7,659 bases of DNA from an uncultured Methylobacter sp. (GCA_903831545.1 CAIKYI010000561.1:1-7659); one strand, 5' to 3'. Positions 1 to 5,803 are shown, counted from the first letter of the stretch. Notes: generated by a model not told the origin, from the letters alone. Made by a program: numbers and translations.

Positions 1-1
1 C

Positions 2-76
2 AACCTCCAGCCATGCACATAAACGGGAATTAATAGCGCAGAACGCCTATCAAAAGAGCTGAAAACCTCCGGCCAT
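2..76. repeat. 13-bp direct repeat pair upstream of ntrB
   Basis: The sequence AACCTCCAGCCAT at 2-14 recurs as AACCTCCGGCCAT at 64-76, with one mismatch in 13. The two copies start 62 bp apart, close to six helical turns, so a protein bound to both would face the same side of the DNA. They lie about 30-100 bp upstream of the candidate sigma-54 promoter, where activators usually bind. They do not resemble the NtrC consensus (TGCAC-N5-GTGCA type). A lone TGCAC half-site is present at 14-18. Function is unknown and chance duplication is possible. Confidence 0.35.
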
Positions 77-104
77 TACCCATTAACCTTTCTCCTGCCA
101 TTTT

Positions 105-120
105 AGGCCCATAAATTGCT
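105..120 (+). promoter_or_regulatory. candidate sigma-54 (RpoN) promoter for ntrBC
   Basis: AGGCCCATAAATTGCT has GG at 106-107 and GC at 118-119, separated by exactly 10 nt, as sigma-54 promoters require. The -12 part (TTGCT) matches the TTGCW consensus. The -24 part (AGGCCC) departs from TGGCAC at two positions. A transcript would start near 130. NtrC is the classical sigma-54 activator, so autoregulation would make sense. No complete NtrC palindrome is visible upstream within the window. Confidence 0.5.
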
Positions 121-286
121 TTGTTAAAAATAAATACTCTTAAGCAAATAGCAAAAAATCAAAAGGCTGTTTTTCTTAAGTTTGCCACGACGAAAGACAG
201 TTAACTTGATGACCAGCGTGGTAAATAAAAATTGTTACGTCACTTTTGCGCCACTACTTATTACTTTAAACAACCCTAAGCAAGCC

Positions 287-1348
287 ATGCATAAACGTAT
301 ACTTGATAACCTTAATGCCGCCATCTTGCTGTTTGATCGCGATCTTACCCTAACTTACCTTAATTCTGCCGGCGAGATTTTTCTTGCCGACAGCTCACGT
401 CATTTGGTGGGTCTTCGAGCTTATGAGATTTTCAAGTCGTCCGATCCCGCAATGCTGATTAATCTCCAGCAATGCTTAAGCATGGCAGAGCCCTTGGTGG
501 ATCGTGAGCTGGTGTTGGATAGAATGGGCCATACCAGCACTATCAACTTTAGTGCTACGCCATTGTTAAAAAATGAAAAGGTCAACGAGATAGTGGTTGA
601 ATTACAGCAAGTAGACAATCATCTGCGCATCTCCAAGGAACAGCGCTTATTAACCCAACAGAACACCGCCCGGTTATTGGTCAGAGGCCTGGCACATGAA
701 ATAAAAAATCCCTTGGGTGGCTTGCGCGGCGCAGCACAGTTACTGGATCTGGAATTACACGACCCGGAACTAAAAGAATACACTCAAATCATCATTGCCG
801 AATCTGACCGTCTGCAAGGCTTAATGGACAAAATGCTGGGCCCCAATAAACTGCCCAATAAAAAAGCCATCAATATACACGAAGTCCTGGAACGCGTCAG
901 ACAACTGGTTCAGGCCGAATCCAGCGGTGGTCTTACTATTAAATCCGACTACGACCCAAGCATTCCAGATCTGTTGGCTGATAAAGACCAAATGATCCAG
1001 GCCATTTTAAATGTCGCCAAAAATGCCGTACAGGCCATGAATGGCACCGGCAATATTATCCTTAAAACGCGTATTCACCGGCAAATGACCATCGGTCGAA
1101 AACGTTATAAATTGGCGGTTAAATGCGACATTATGGATGACGGACCAGGAATCCACGCTGAAATGATGACTCAGATATTTTATCCGATGATTACCGGTCG
1201 CGCCGATGGAACCGGACTGGGTTTATCGATAGCCCAGGCATTGATCAATCAGCATAACGGTTTAATTGAATGTAATAGCGAGCCCGGTAAAACGGTGTTC
1301 TCAATCATCTTACCGATAACTACACTGGGGGAGAACGGCAATGACTAA
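287..1348 (+). CDS. glnL: Nitrogen regulation sensor histidine kinase NtrB (GlnL)
   Basis: This is the cytoplasmic kinase/phosphatase that phosphorylates or dephosphorylates NtrC according to nitrogen status, signalled by PII proteins. From the start chosen here it has 353 residues, against 349 in E. coli. An N-terminal PAS sensor domain covers roughly residues 1-110. The H-box is GLAHEIKNPLGG with phospho-acceptor His137. The N-box has Asn246 (KNAVQAM), the G1 box is DDGPGI near residue 285, and the G2 box is GTGLGLSI at 308-315. No transmembrane segment is seen, as expected. The start is uncertain: the frame stays open upstream, with an ATG at 209 (379 aa) and a TTG at 182 (388 aa). None of the three has a strong ribosome binding site. 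I chose 287 because MHKRILDNLN aligns with the family's N-terminus. The stop overlaps ntrC by 8 nt, implying translational coupling. Confidence 0.95.
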   Translation: MHKRILDNLNAAILLFDRDLTLTYLNSAGEIFLADSSRHLVGLRAYEIFKSSDPAMLINLQQCLSMAEPLVDRELVLDRMGHTSTINFSATPLLKNEKVNEIVVELQQVDNHLRISKEQRLLTQQNTARLLVRGLAHEIKNPLGGLRGAAQLLDLELHDPELKEYTQIIIAESDRLQGLMDKMLGPNKLPNKKAINIHEVLERVRQLVQAESSGGLTIKSDYDPSIPDLLADKDQMIQAILNVAKNAVQAMNGTGNIILKTRIHRQMTIGRKRYKLAVKCDIMDDGPGIHAEMMTQIFYPMITGRADGTGLGLSIAQALINQHNGLIECNSEPGKTVFSIILPITTLGENGND

Positions 1349-2750
1349 ACCCGAAACAGTCTGGATCATCGATGACGACAAGTCGATACGTTGGGTTGTA
1401 GAAAAAGCCCTGCAAAAAGCAGAAATTATCACCCGCAGTTTTTCTGGTGCTGCTGATTTACTGAGCGCCCTGCAACACAGCCTGCCTGATGCCTTGATTA
1501 CCGATATTCGCATGCCCGGTATGGATGGTCTGGAACTTTTGGACAAGGTTCAACAAAGCCACCCGAAATTACCCGTCATCGTGATGACCGCTCATTCCGA
1601 TCTGGAAAGCGCGGTTTCGGCATTTCATGGCGGCGCTTTTGAATACCTGCCGAAACCTTTTGACATCAAAGAAGTTGTTGATCTGGCCCATCGTGCCTGT
1701 ATTCATAGCAGACAACAGCAAAGTTTAGCGGCTCCTACTGAGACAGCTGAAGAAGCCACGCCAGAAATCATTGGCGCCGCCCCTTCAATGCAAGAGGTGT
1801 TCCGCGCCATTGGTCGACTGGCAAGATCGCATATTACCGTTCTGATCAACGGCGAATCAGGCACGGGCAAGGAATTGGTTGCCAAGGCCCTGCATCGCCA
1901 TAGCCCCAGAGCCGGCAAGCCATTCATAGCCTTAAATATGTCAGCAATTCCTAAAGATCTTATGGAATCAGAACTGTTTGGCCATGAAAAAGGCGCGTTT
2001 ACTGGTGCCCAAGCACGCCGCTCGGGACGTTTTGAGCAGGCTGATGGCGGCACTTTGTTTCTTGATGAAATCGGCGACATGCCCGCCGAACTGCAAACCC
2101 GGCTATTGCGGGTGTTGGCCGATGGCGAGTTTTATCCGGTCGGATCCTACGCCTCAGTCAAAGTTGATGTACGCATTATTGCCGCTACCCACCAAAATCT
2201 TGAAGCGCTTGTAGAGCAAGGACGCTTTCGGGAAGATTTATTCCACCGTTTAAACGTCATTCGCATCCACATTCCTCCGCTGCGTGAACGCAAACAAGAC
2301 ATACCATTACTGCTGCGACATTTTTTAAACCATGCGGCAACCGAACTTAATACTGAAATTAAAGTTTTAAAACCTGATGCCGAAGCTTTTTTAAGTACGC
2401 TGGACTGGCCAGGCAATGTCAGGCAGCTGGAAAATAGTTGTCGCTGGCTAACGGTCATGGCAGCAGGTCGGGAAGTTCACCTGCATGATCTGCCGCCTGA
2501 ATTACTTAATACTGCGTCAGAAAAAAATAATGCCGAAATCGGCTGGGAAGTTTTATTACGAAACTGGATAGACCAGCAATTACTTCGAGGCAATGAAGAA
2601 GAAATTGCCAAACAAATCATTCCTGCCGTTGAAACGATATTAATACAGGCGGCGCTAAGTTTTACCCATGGAAAACGACACGAATCCGCTATTTTACTTG
2701 GCTATGGCAGAAACACCCTGACCCGGAAAATACAGGAACTTGGGATATGA
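1341..2750 (+). CDS. glnG: Nitrogen regulation response regulator NtrC (GlnG)
   Basis: This is a sigma-54-dependent transcriptional activator, phosphorylated by NtrB, that turns on nitrogen-scavenging genes when nitrogen is limiting. At 469 residues it matches the E. coli length exactly. The receiver domain (about 1-120) has the acidic pocket Asp11/Asp12, phosphorylation site Asp55 in TDIRMPGMDG, Thr83 and Lys105 (PKPF). After a linker rich in Ala, Thr and Glu comes the AAA+ domain (about 143-375). It has Walker A GESGTGKE (171-178), the sigma-54-contacting GAFTGA loop (218-223), and Walker B in GGTLFLDEIGD (236-246). The C-terminus carries a Fis-type helix-turn-helix (HESAILLGYGRNTLTRKIQEL). 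All key residues for an active regulator are present. The ATG lies inside the end of ntrB, and GGGGGAGAACGGCA just upstream supplies a ribosome binding site. The gene runs towards the terminator at 2920-2948. Confidence 0.97.
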   Translation: MTKPETVWIIDDDKSIRWVVEKALQKAEIITRSFSGAADLLSALQHSLPDALITDIRMPGMDGLELLDKVQQSHPKLPVIVMTAHSDLESAVSAFHGGAFEYLPKPFDIKEVVDLAHRACIHSRQQQSLAAPTETAEEATPEIIGAAPSMQEVFRAIGRLARSHITVLINGESGTGKELVAKALHRHSPRAGKPFIALNMSAIPKDLMESELFGHEKGAFTGAQARRSGRFEQADGGTLFLDEIGDMPAELQTRLLRVLADGEFYPVGSYASVKVDVRIIAATHQNLEALVEQGRFREDLFHRLNVIRIHIPPLRERKQDIPLLLRHFLNHAATELNTEIKVLKPDAEAFLSTLDWPGNVRQLENSCRWLTVMAAGREVHLHDLPPELLNTASEKNNAEIGWEVLLRNWIDQQLLRGNEEEIAKQIIPAVETILIQAALSFTHGKRHESAILLGYGRNTLTRKIQELGI

Positions 2751-2831
2751 TTTTTTTCAGATTAAAGCACTTGTTATGCCATCAATAATGATACCAATGT
2801 CTTTGCTTAATCACTGCGACAATATGCCACA

Positions 2832-2860
2832 TTCACATGTCTGCCATTTACCGTTAATAT
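2832..2860 (+). promoter_or_regulatory. sigma-70-type promoter candidate in the ntrC-acr3 gap
   Basis: TTCACA at 2832-2837 matches the TTGACA -35 box at 5 of 6 positions. TAATAT at 2855-2860 matches the TATAAT -10 box at 4 of 6. The spacer is exactly 17 nt. The predicted start, about 2867, falls on the first base of an inverted repeat, and the + strand terminator ends about 80 nt later. No gene reads from here, so the promoter best fits a small RNA. Confidence 0.5.
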
Positions 2861-2866
2861 AGAGCC

Positions 2867-2948
2867 AACTCTTGAGATGCAAATTTCCTCCTCGGAATTC
2901 AGAGTTTATATCCTTCTCTAATGCGGCTTTTTTAGCCGCATTTTTTTT
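2867..2948 (+). ncRNA. candidate small RNA with an exposed CCUCCU tract
   Basis: The predicted RNA is about 82 nt. It begins with a hairpin whose outer arms are AACTCT (2867-2872) and AGAGTT (2901-2906). An inner stem pairs AATTTCC (2882-2888) with GGAATT (2894-2899), leaving one bulged T. The apical loop and its flank contain CCUCCU (2887-2892), which is complementary to a perfect Shine-Dalgarno sequence. A pyrimidine-rich linker (TATATCCTTCTCTA) leads to an intrinsic terminator. Promoter, 5' hairpin with a C-rich loop, single-stranded linker and terminator with a U-tail together form the standard layout of a trans-acting bacterial sRNA. It matches no RNA family I recognise. It could instead be the 3' untranslated part of the ntrC transcript, or an RNA processed from it. 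Confidence 0.5.
2920..2948 (+). terminator. Rho-independent terminator downstream of ntrC
   Basis: The arms AATGCGGCT (2920-2928) and AGCCGCATT (2934-2942) form a perfect 9-bp stem with a TTTTT loop. An uninterrupted T8 tract follows at 2941-2948. The T tract is on the + strand only, so this stops transcription coming from ntrC or from the small-RNA candidate. It should not stop the convergent ars transcript, which carries no U-tract after the stem. Confidence 0.88.
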
Positions 2949-2988
2949 GCCTGAAATTACCGTCCCGCACCTGCTTCCAAACCTAAAT

Positions 2989-4065
2989 CTACTCAGCCAC
3001 TGATAAAAAGTATTTTTTTCTGAAATAAAACGCCACCCTGACCAAGCCGATAAGAACAGGAACCTCAACCAAGGGTCCTATCACCGCAGCAAAAGCCGCA
3101 CCGGATTGCAAGCCAAAAACAGCAATGGCAACGGCAATAGCCAACTCAAAATTATTGCCGGCGGCAGTGAACGATAGCGTGGTACTGATGCGATAACCTA
3201 CACCGGACCTGGCAGACATGTAAAAAGTCACTAAAAACATAATCAAAAAGTAGATCACTAAAGGAACAGCAATACGCGCCACATCCAAAGGCAGTTGCAC
3301 AATAGTTTCACCCTTCAATGAGAACATCACCAAGATCGTAAATAGCAGGGCAATTAATGTGATTGGGCTGATTTTGGGCATAAAAACTTGCTCATACCAC
3401 TGCAACCCCTTGCGTCGCACCAAAAAAAACCGTGTCAGCATGCCTCCGAAAAAGGGAATACCCAAATAAATCATTACGCTTTTTGCGACTTGCAACATGG
3501 TAACCTTAACTTCAAGACCGGCTGCAATTCCCAGCCAATCAGGCAAAACGGTGACAAAAACATAAGCATAAACCGAAAAAAACAGCATCTGAAAGATAGC
3601 GTTAAATGCCACCAAGCCAGCACAATACTCGGCATCACCCTCGGCCAATTCATTCCAGACCAGCACCATGGCGATACAGCGAGCCAAACCGATGATAATC
3701 AGGCCAACCATGTATTCGGGATAGTCCCGAAGAAAAATAACCGCCAGCGCAAACATCAGAACCGGACCAATCACCCAGTTCTGAATCAGGGACAATAACA
3801 AAACCCGGGTGTTTTTGAAGATTCTGGGGAGTTCTTCATACCGCACTTTGGCCAGCGGTGGATACATCATCAGAATCAAGCCAATCGCAATGGGCATTGA
3901 CGTTGTTCCCACCTGAAAACCGGTCAGCCATTGAGTGAAGCCGGGAATAAAAAAACCCAGCGCAACTCCGCCGGCCATGGTCATAAATATCCAGAGTGTC
4001 AGGTATCGCTCTATGAAGCCTAAGCGCTTGGCAGTATTATCAATGCGTGTGTTGATGAGTGTCAT
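2989..4065 (-). CDS. acr3: Acr3-type arsenite efflux permease
   Basis: This inner-membrane carrier extrudes arsenite, driven by the proton gradient; the family (bile acid/arsenite/riboflavin transporter superfamily) is unrelated to ArsB. The protein has 358 residues, the usual bacterial Acr3 size of about 350-370, and is hydrophobic throughout with about ten membrane segments. The conserved thiolate region reads [13 protein letters not shown] with Cys130, equivalent to the essential Cys of other Acr3 proteins. The conserved late acidic residue, Glu307, lies in [18 protein letters not shown]. The start codon follows arsC by 11 nt, with a purine-rich GGCCTCGGAAC upstream, so the two are co-transcribed. 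The end faces the ntrC terminator, and no terminator for this strand is visible within the next 150 nt. In some genome annotations the gene is labelled arsB. Confidence 0.95.
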   Translation of the reverse strand: MTLINTRIDNTAKRLGFIERYLTLWIFMTMAGGVALGFFIPGFTQWLTGFQVGTTSMPIAIGLILMMYPPLAKVRYEELPRIFKNTRVLLLSLIQNWVIGPVLMFALAVIFLRDYPEYMVGLIIIGLARCIAMVLVWNELAEGDAEYCAGLVAFNAIFQMLFFSVYAYVFVTVLPDWLGIAAGLEVKVTMLQVAKSVMIYLGIPFFGGMLTRFFLVRRKGLQWYEQVFMPKISPITLIALLFTILVMFSLKGETIVQLPLDVARIAVPLVIYFLIMFLVTFYMSARSGVGYRISTTLSFTAAGNNFELAIAVAIAVFGLQSGAAFAAVIGPLVEVPVLIGLVRVAFYFRKKYFLSVAE

Positions 4066-4076
4066 GTTCCGAGGCC

Positions 4077-4556
4077 TTAAAAAGTTTCTGCGCCAATGTT
4101 GTTCAGCGCTTTGGTTAGTTCCAGTCTTGACATCGTCTCAACCGGTAACGCCAACATTTGACGAATACGTTTTTCAAGAGCCGAGTAAGTCTCATCAAAA
4201 GCAGCTTCAATAACTTCGGCACTACCAGCAAGGTGAGCGGGGTCGGGTAATCCCCAATGTGCACGTATCACATCCTTGAGATAAGCCGGGCATGTTTCGC
4301 CAGCAGCATTGTCACAAACGGTAATGGCGATATCAATATTGTGTTCGTCAAATTCATCCCAGGATTGACTTGAATAGCCGTCAGCCGGAATACCATGACG
4401 TTTTAATGTCGCCAACGCATGGGCGTTAACCTTGCCGACAGGATGACTACCTGCCGAGAACGCCTGAAAGCGATTGCCACCCAGCTGGTTAATTAACGCT
4501 TCACCCAGAATACTTCTACAAGAATTCCCGGTGCACAAAACAAGAACCTTCAACAT
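4077..4556 (-). CDS. arsC: Arsenate reductase ArsC, low-molecular-weight tyrosine phosphatase type
   Basis: This cytoplasmic enzyme reduces arsenate to arsenite, the form the adjacent Acr3 exports. The 159-residue protein opens with the phosphatase P-loop CTGNSCRS, giving nucleophile Cys8 and Arg14 in the C-x5-R signature. The general-acid Asp105 is in GLPDPA. Cys81 and Cys89 ([10 protein letters not shown]) correspond to the two resolving cysteines of thiol-disulfide cascade ArsC enzymes, one residue further apart than I recall for the Staphylococcus enzyme. With Cys8 they suggest recycling by thioredoxin or glutaredoxin rather than a plain phosphatase function. It is unrelated to the E. coli R773 ArsC fold. 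GGGGTAGCTC precedes the ATG. It lies downstream of an ArsR-like operator and promoter and forms a unit with acr3. Confidence 0.95.
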   Translation of the reverse strand: MLKVLVLCTGNSCRSILGEALINQLGGNRFQAFSAGSHPVGKVNAHALATLKRHGIPADGYSSQSWDEFDEHNIDIAITVCDNAAGETCPAYLKDVIRAHWGLPDPAHLAGSAEVIEAAFDETYSALEKRIRQMLALPVETMSRLELTKALNNIGAETF

Positions 4557-4576
4557 GAGCTACCCCTAACGTTTAT

Positions 4577-4596
4577 ATATTCGAATAAGCGAATAT
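4577..4596. promoter_or_regulatory. candidate ArsR operator
   Basis: ATATTCG (4577-4583) and CGAATAT (4590-4596) form a perfect 7-bp inverted repeat around a 6-bp spacer. It lies between the arsR stop and the arsC start. It overlaps the last two bases of the candidate -10 box, an ideal position for repression. ArsR/SmtB regulators bind AT-rich interrupted palindromes of this sort. No second copy is seen near the arsR start or upstream of the FUN14 gene. Confidence 0.65.
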
Positions 4597-4622
4597 TATA
4601 AGACAAAAATACTCAGCGGCAA
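4595..4622 (-). promoter_or_regulatory. sigma-70 promoter for arsC-acr3, inside the end of arsR
   Basis: Read on the - strand, TTGCCG (4622-4617) and the perfect -10 box TATAAT (4600-4595) are 16 nt apart. The -35 box sits in the last codons of arsR. The transcript would start near 4588, inside the inverted repeat, leaving a leader of about 30 nt before arsC. This allows arsenite-inducible expression of arsC-acr3 apart from arsR. Confidence 0.6.
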
Positions 4623-4966
4623 GATATCTTCAAATCACTGCGACTTGCCATTTGCTGCAACCGGAAACCATCTTGTTGCTGCCTGGGGTTTAAAGCAAAC
4701 TGCTTGGCAGTCAAATCCAAAATTGCAAAAGCCCAGTCGGGCAATTCAGGATTAATCTGGTAATAAACCCATTGACCTTCGCGACTGTCCAACAACAGGT
4801 TATTTTGGCGTAACAGCGCGAGATGACGTGAAATTTTGGGCTGCAATAAATCTAATGCCTGGGTTAACTCACAAACGCAGAGCCTGCCTTCTGTATGCAG
4901 CAAAACAAGACAGCGCAGACGAGTCTCATCAGCCAGGCATTTAAAAAATGTAGGGAGTGTAATCAT
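4613..4966 (-). CDS. arsR: ArsR-family arsenite-responsive transcriptional repressor
   Basis: This is a small dimeric winged-helix repressor that leaves its operator when arsenite binds. From the ATG at 4966 it has 117 residues, the same as E. coli ArsR. FFKCLADETRLRCLVLL is the family's N-terminal helical signature. The As(III) site LCVCEL, with Cys30 and Cys32, sits at the start of the helix-turn-helix. The recognition helix is QPKISRHLALLRQ (42-54), followed by the wing (SREGQWVYYQI). The frame stays open upstream to 5020, but those 18 codons overlap the preceding gene in another frame and lie outside the family's normal length, so I rejected them. The upstream FUN14 gene ends 16 nt before this start, so the two may share a transcript. 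The ribosome binding site is weak (CTGGAA). Confidence 0.94.
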   Translation of the reverse strand: MITLPTFFKCLADETRLRCLVLLHTEGRLCVCELTQALDLLQPKISRHLALLRQNNLLLDSREGQWVYYQINPELPDWAFAILDLTAKQFALNPRQQQDGFRLQQMASRSDLKISCR

Positions 4967-4982
4967 AGTTCCAGGACTTGAA

Positions 4983-5330
4983 CTAGCCCAGCTTAAAACC
5001 GACAAAAAAACCGCCCGCACCGCTAACGCCTTTAGTGGTAATGCTGGTTAAGCGATGAACTAACAGTTCACCGGAGTTTTTTGCAGCTTTAGTGGCCGCA
5101 CTGGCCGCTTCCTGTAACTGTGCATCCGATATATAATTAACGCCATAATATTCGGCAACAAACAGCAGTACGATGGCAGCTCCCCCCAAAAAAAGAGCGG
5201 TGCGCAGCATTTTTTTTGCAAAATATCCAACTGCCAGACCAATAACAAACGACGCACCGACATTGCCAATCAGAAAAGACGAGGAAAAAATGTCGGTAGT
5301 AGACGCGGTATCGACGGCTTGTTGAGTCAT
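4983..5330 (-). CDS. FUN14-family small membrane protein
   Basis: The 115-residue protein has a polar N-terminus (1-15), a glycine-rich hydrophobic segment (about 20-38, NVGASFVIGLAVGYFAKK), and a second membrane segment (about 42-60, LFLGGAAIVLLFVAEYYG). An Ala/Lys-rich helix follows (about 70-98), then a glycine-rich hydrophobic end, GAGGFFVGFKLG. This order of GxxxGY-KK, G-(hydrophobic)-Y-G and terminal GF-GFK-G is the pattern of the FUN14 family. In eukaryotes that family includes the mitophagy receptor FUNDC1; the bacterial members have no established function. The frame is open to 5396, but the ATG at 5330 fits the family better than the upstream ATG at 5396. The gene stands directly upstream of arsR on the same strand with a 16-nt gap. 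A role in arsenic resistance is not implied by anything in the protein. Confidence 0.75.
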   Translation of the reverse strand: MTQQAVDTASTTDIFSSSFLIGNVGASFVIGLAVGYFAKKMLRTALFLGGAAIVLLFVAEYYGVNYISDAQLQEAASAATKAAKNSGELLVHRLTSITTKGVSGAGGFFVGFKLG

Positions 5331-5368
5331 AATTTTTGATTTCCGCTGCTGTGTTAGTTTGACCAGTC

Positions 5369-5395
5369 TGCAGGACAACACATTATTATCCTGCA
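5369..5395. repeat. inverted repeat upstream of the FUN14 gene
   Basis: TGCAGGA (5369-5375) and TCCTGCA (5389-5395) are perfect 7-bp arms around a 13-nt AT-rich spacer, about 40 nt upstream of the FUN14 start. It could be an operator or an mRNA hairpin in the leader. No clear promoter hexamers with proper spacing are seen next to it. Confidence 0.4.
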
Positions 5396-5468
5396 ATCGT
5401 TTGTGGTGTTAGGTTCTTGCAAAAAAACCGTATCTACTCCGATTTAATCATCATTAGCGCCCAACTTT

Positions 5469-5488
5469 CCGAAGCTCAGTTGCTTCGG
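5469..5488. repeat. perfect hairpin in the FUN14 leader region
   Basis: CCGAAGC (5469-5475) pairs with GCTTCGG (5482-5488) across a 6-nt loop. No T tract follows directly on either strand, although a T-rich stretch begins about 12 nt downstream on the + strand. It is therefore not a convincing terminator. It may be part of a structured leader of the - strand transcript. Confidence 0.4.
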
Positions 5489-5540
5489 TGTATTACGCTT
5501 GATTTTTATTTTACCATTAATCCCTGTTACTTCAGAAATC

Positions 5541-5599
5541 AAAAAAAGCCCCCGGTACAATATTCCCAATCATCACGCCCCTGGGAGACTATCCGAGCT
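5541..5599 (-). terminator. intrinsic terminator-like structure, - strand
   Basis: On the - strand, AGCTCGG (5599-5593) can pair with CCGGGGGCT (ending at 5547), with a 2-nt bulge and one G-U pair. Inside it, TCCCA pairs with TGGGA around a 13-nt loop. A run of seven T (5547-5541) follows immediately. The stem is less regular than the one at 2920-2948, but a GC-rich base followed by U7 is the terminator pattern. It lies about 210 nt upstream of the FUN14 start and well downstream of any - strand gene. Confidence 0.5.
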
Positions 5600-5630
5600 A
5601 AAACCTTGATGCAGCCATAAGCTGCGTCCT
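5541..5630 (-). ncRNA. candidate small RNA or attenuated leader, - strand
   Basis: The candidate is about 90 nt. Its 5' end would form an 8-bp hairpin, GACGCAGC/GCTGCATC, around a 5-nt loop (plus-strand positions 5608-5628, one G-U pair). A short single-stranded stretch (AAGGTTTT) leads into the branched structure and U7 described for the terminator. A possible -10 box, GATAAT, occupies 5640-5635 on the - strand. Its -35 region is AT-rich and poor (TTAGTG at 19 nt). No open frame of note lies inside. It may be a free-standing RNA, or a leader whose terminator controls read-through to the FUN14 gene and arsR. I do not recognise a known riboswitch class. Confidence 0.35.
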
Positions 5631-5785
5631 TCAAATTATCTTATTTAAAATAAAAAAAACACTAACGTTTCTTTTGTTTTTGTACTTTAATGATGGCCAT
5701 GACACTTATAACTAACCAAATAAACCATACCAGCGTAAATACAGCCAATCTCCCTGCTATTTACCTGTAAATCAATTTGTTGAGA

Positions 5786-5795
5786 TGTGATCACA
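5786..5795. promoter_or_regulatory. perfect palindrome TGTGATCACA just before the cbpA-like gene
   Basis: This 10-bp perfect palindrome ends 8 nt before the ATG, where a ribosome binding site would normally lie. Only one more outer pair (G5784/C5797) matches. It contains both half-sites of the CRP/FNR-type consensus (TGTGA and TCACA) but without the usual 6-bp spacer, so it is not a standard CRP site. It could be an operator for another regulator, or chance. Confidence 0.3.
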
Positions 5796-5803
5796 CCTTA
5801 AAC

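Larger units (their letters stand above)
5331..5803. other. intergenic region between the divergent FUN14 and cbpA-like genes
   Basis: This 473-nt stretch holds no convincing coding sequence. A 67-codon frame at 5417-5620 (+) starts at a TTG without a ribosome binding site and has an unprotein-like composition. The region contains the two inverted repeats, the candidate RNA and terminator, and the palindrome at 5786-5795, each listed separately. The DNA between 5630 and 5700 is very AT-rich, with an A8 run at 5652-5659. Confidence 0.7.

Noticed and set aside
2811..2882. A 23-codon frame on the - strand starting with TTG, preceded at 4 nt by a perfect AGGAGG and containing a CxC motif.
   Set aside because: The AGGAGG is the complement of the CCTCCT in the small-RNA candidate hairpin, the start is TTG and the spacing is too short. 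The whole frame is tiny and has no recognised homologue. The RNA explanation accounts for more of the sequence.
2920..2942. The 9-bp stem considered as a terminator for the ars transcript on the - strand.
   Set aside because: On the - strand the stem is preceded by A residues and followed by AGAGAAGG, with no U tract.
2811..3068. An 85-codon frame on the - strand reading out of the acr3 end.
   Set aside because: Its first half is acr3 in another frame, and its middle is the terminator palindrome translated. There is no family resemblance.
4967..5020. An 18-codon N-terminal extension of arsR.
   Set aside because: It overlaps the FUN14 coding end in another frame, would exceed the usual ArsR length, and the ATG at 4966 gives exactly the family length of 117.
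5331..5396. A 22-codon N-terminal extension of the FUN14 protein starting at the ATG at 5396.
   Set aside because: The added sequence is polar and basic, runs through the inverted repeat at 5369-5395, and is not part of the family pattern. The ATG at 5330 is preferred, though without a strong ribosome binding site it is not certain.
5417..5620. A 67-codon + strand frame in the large intergenic region.
   Set aside because: It has a TTG start with no ribosome binding site and an odd composition. It runs across the hairpins and the complement of the terminator structure.
5608..5628. The 8-bp hairpin considered as a stand-alone terminator for the + strand.
   Set aside because: The sequence after it (CTTCAAATTATC) lacks a T run, and no + strand gene precedes it.
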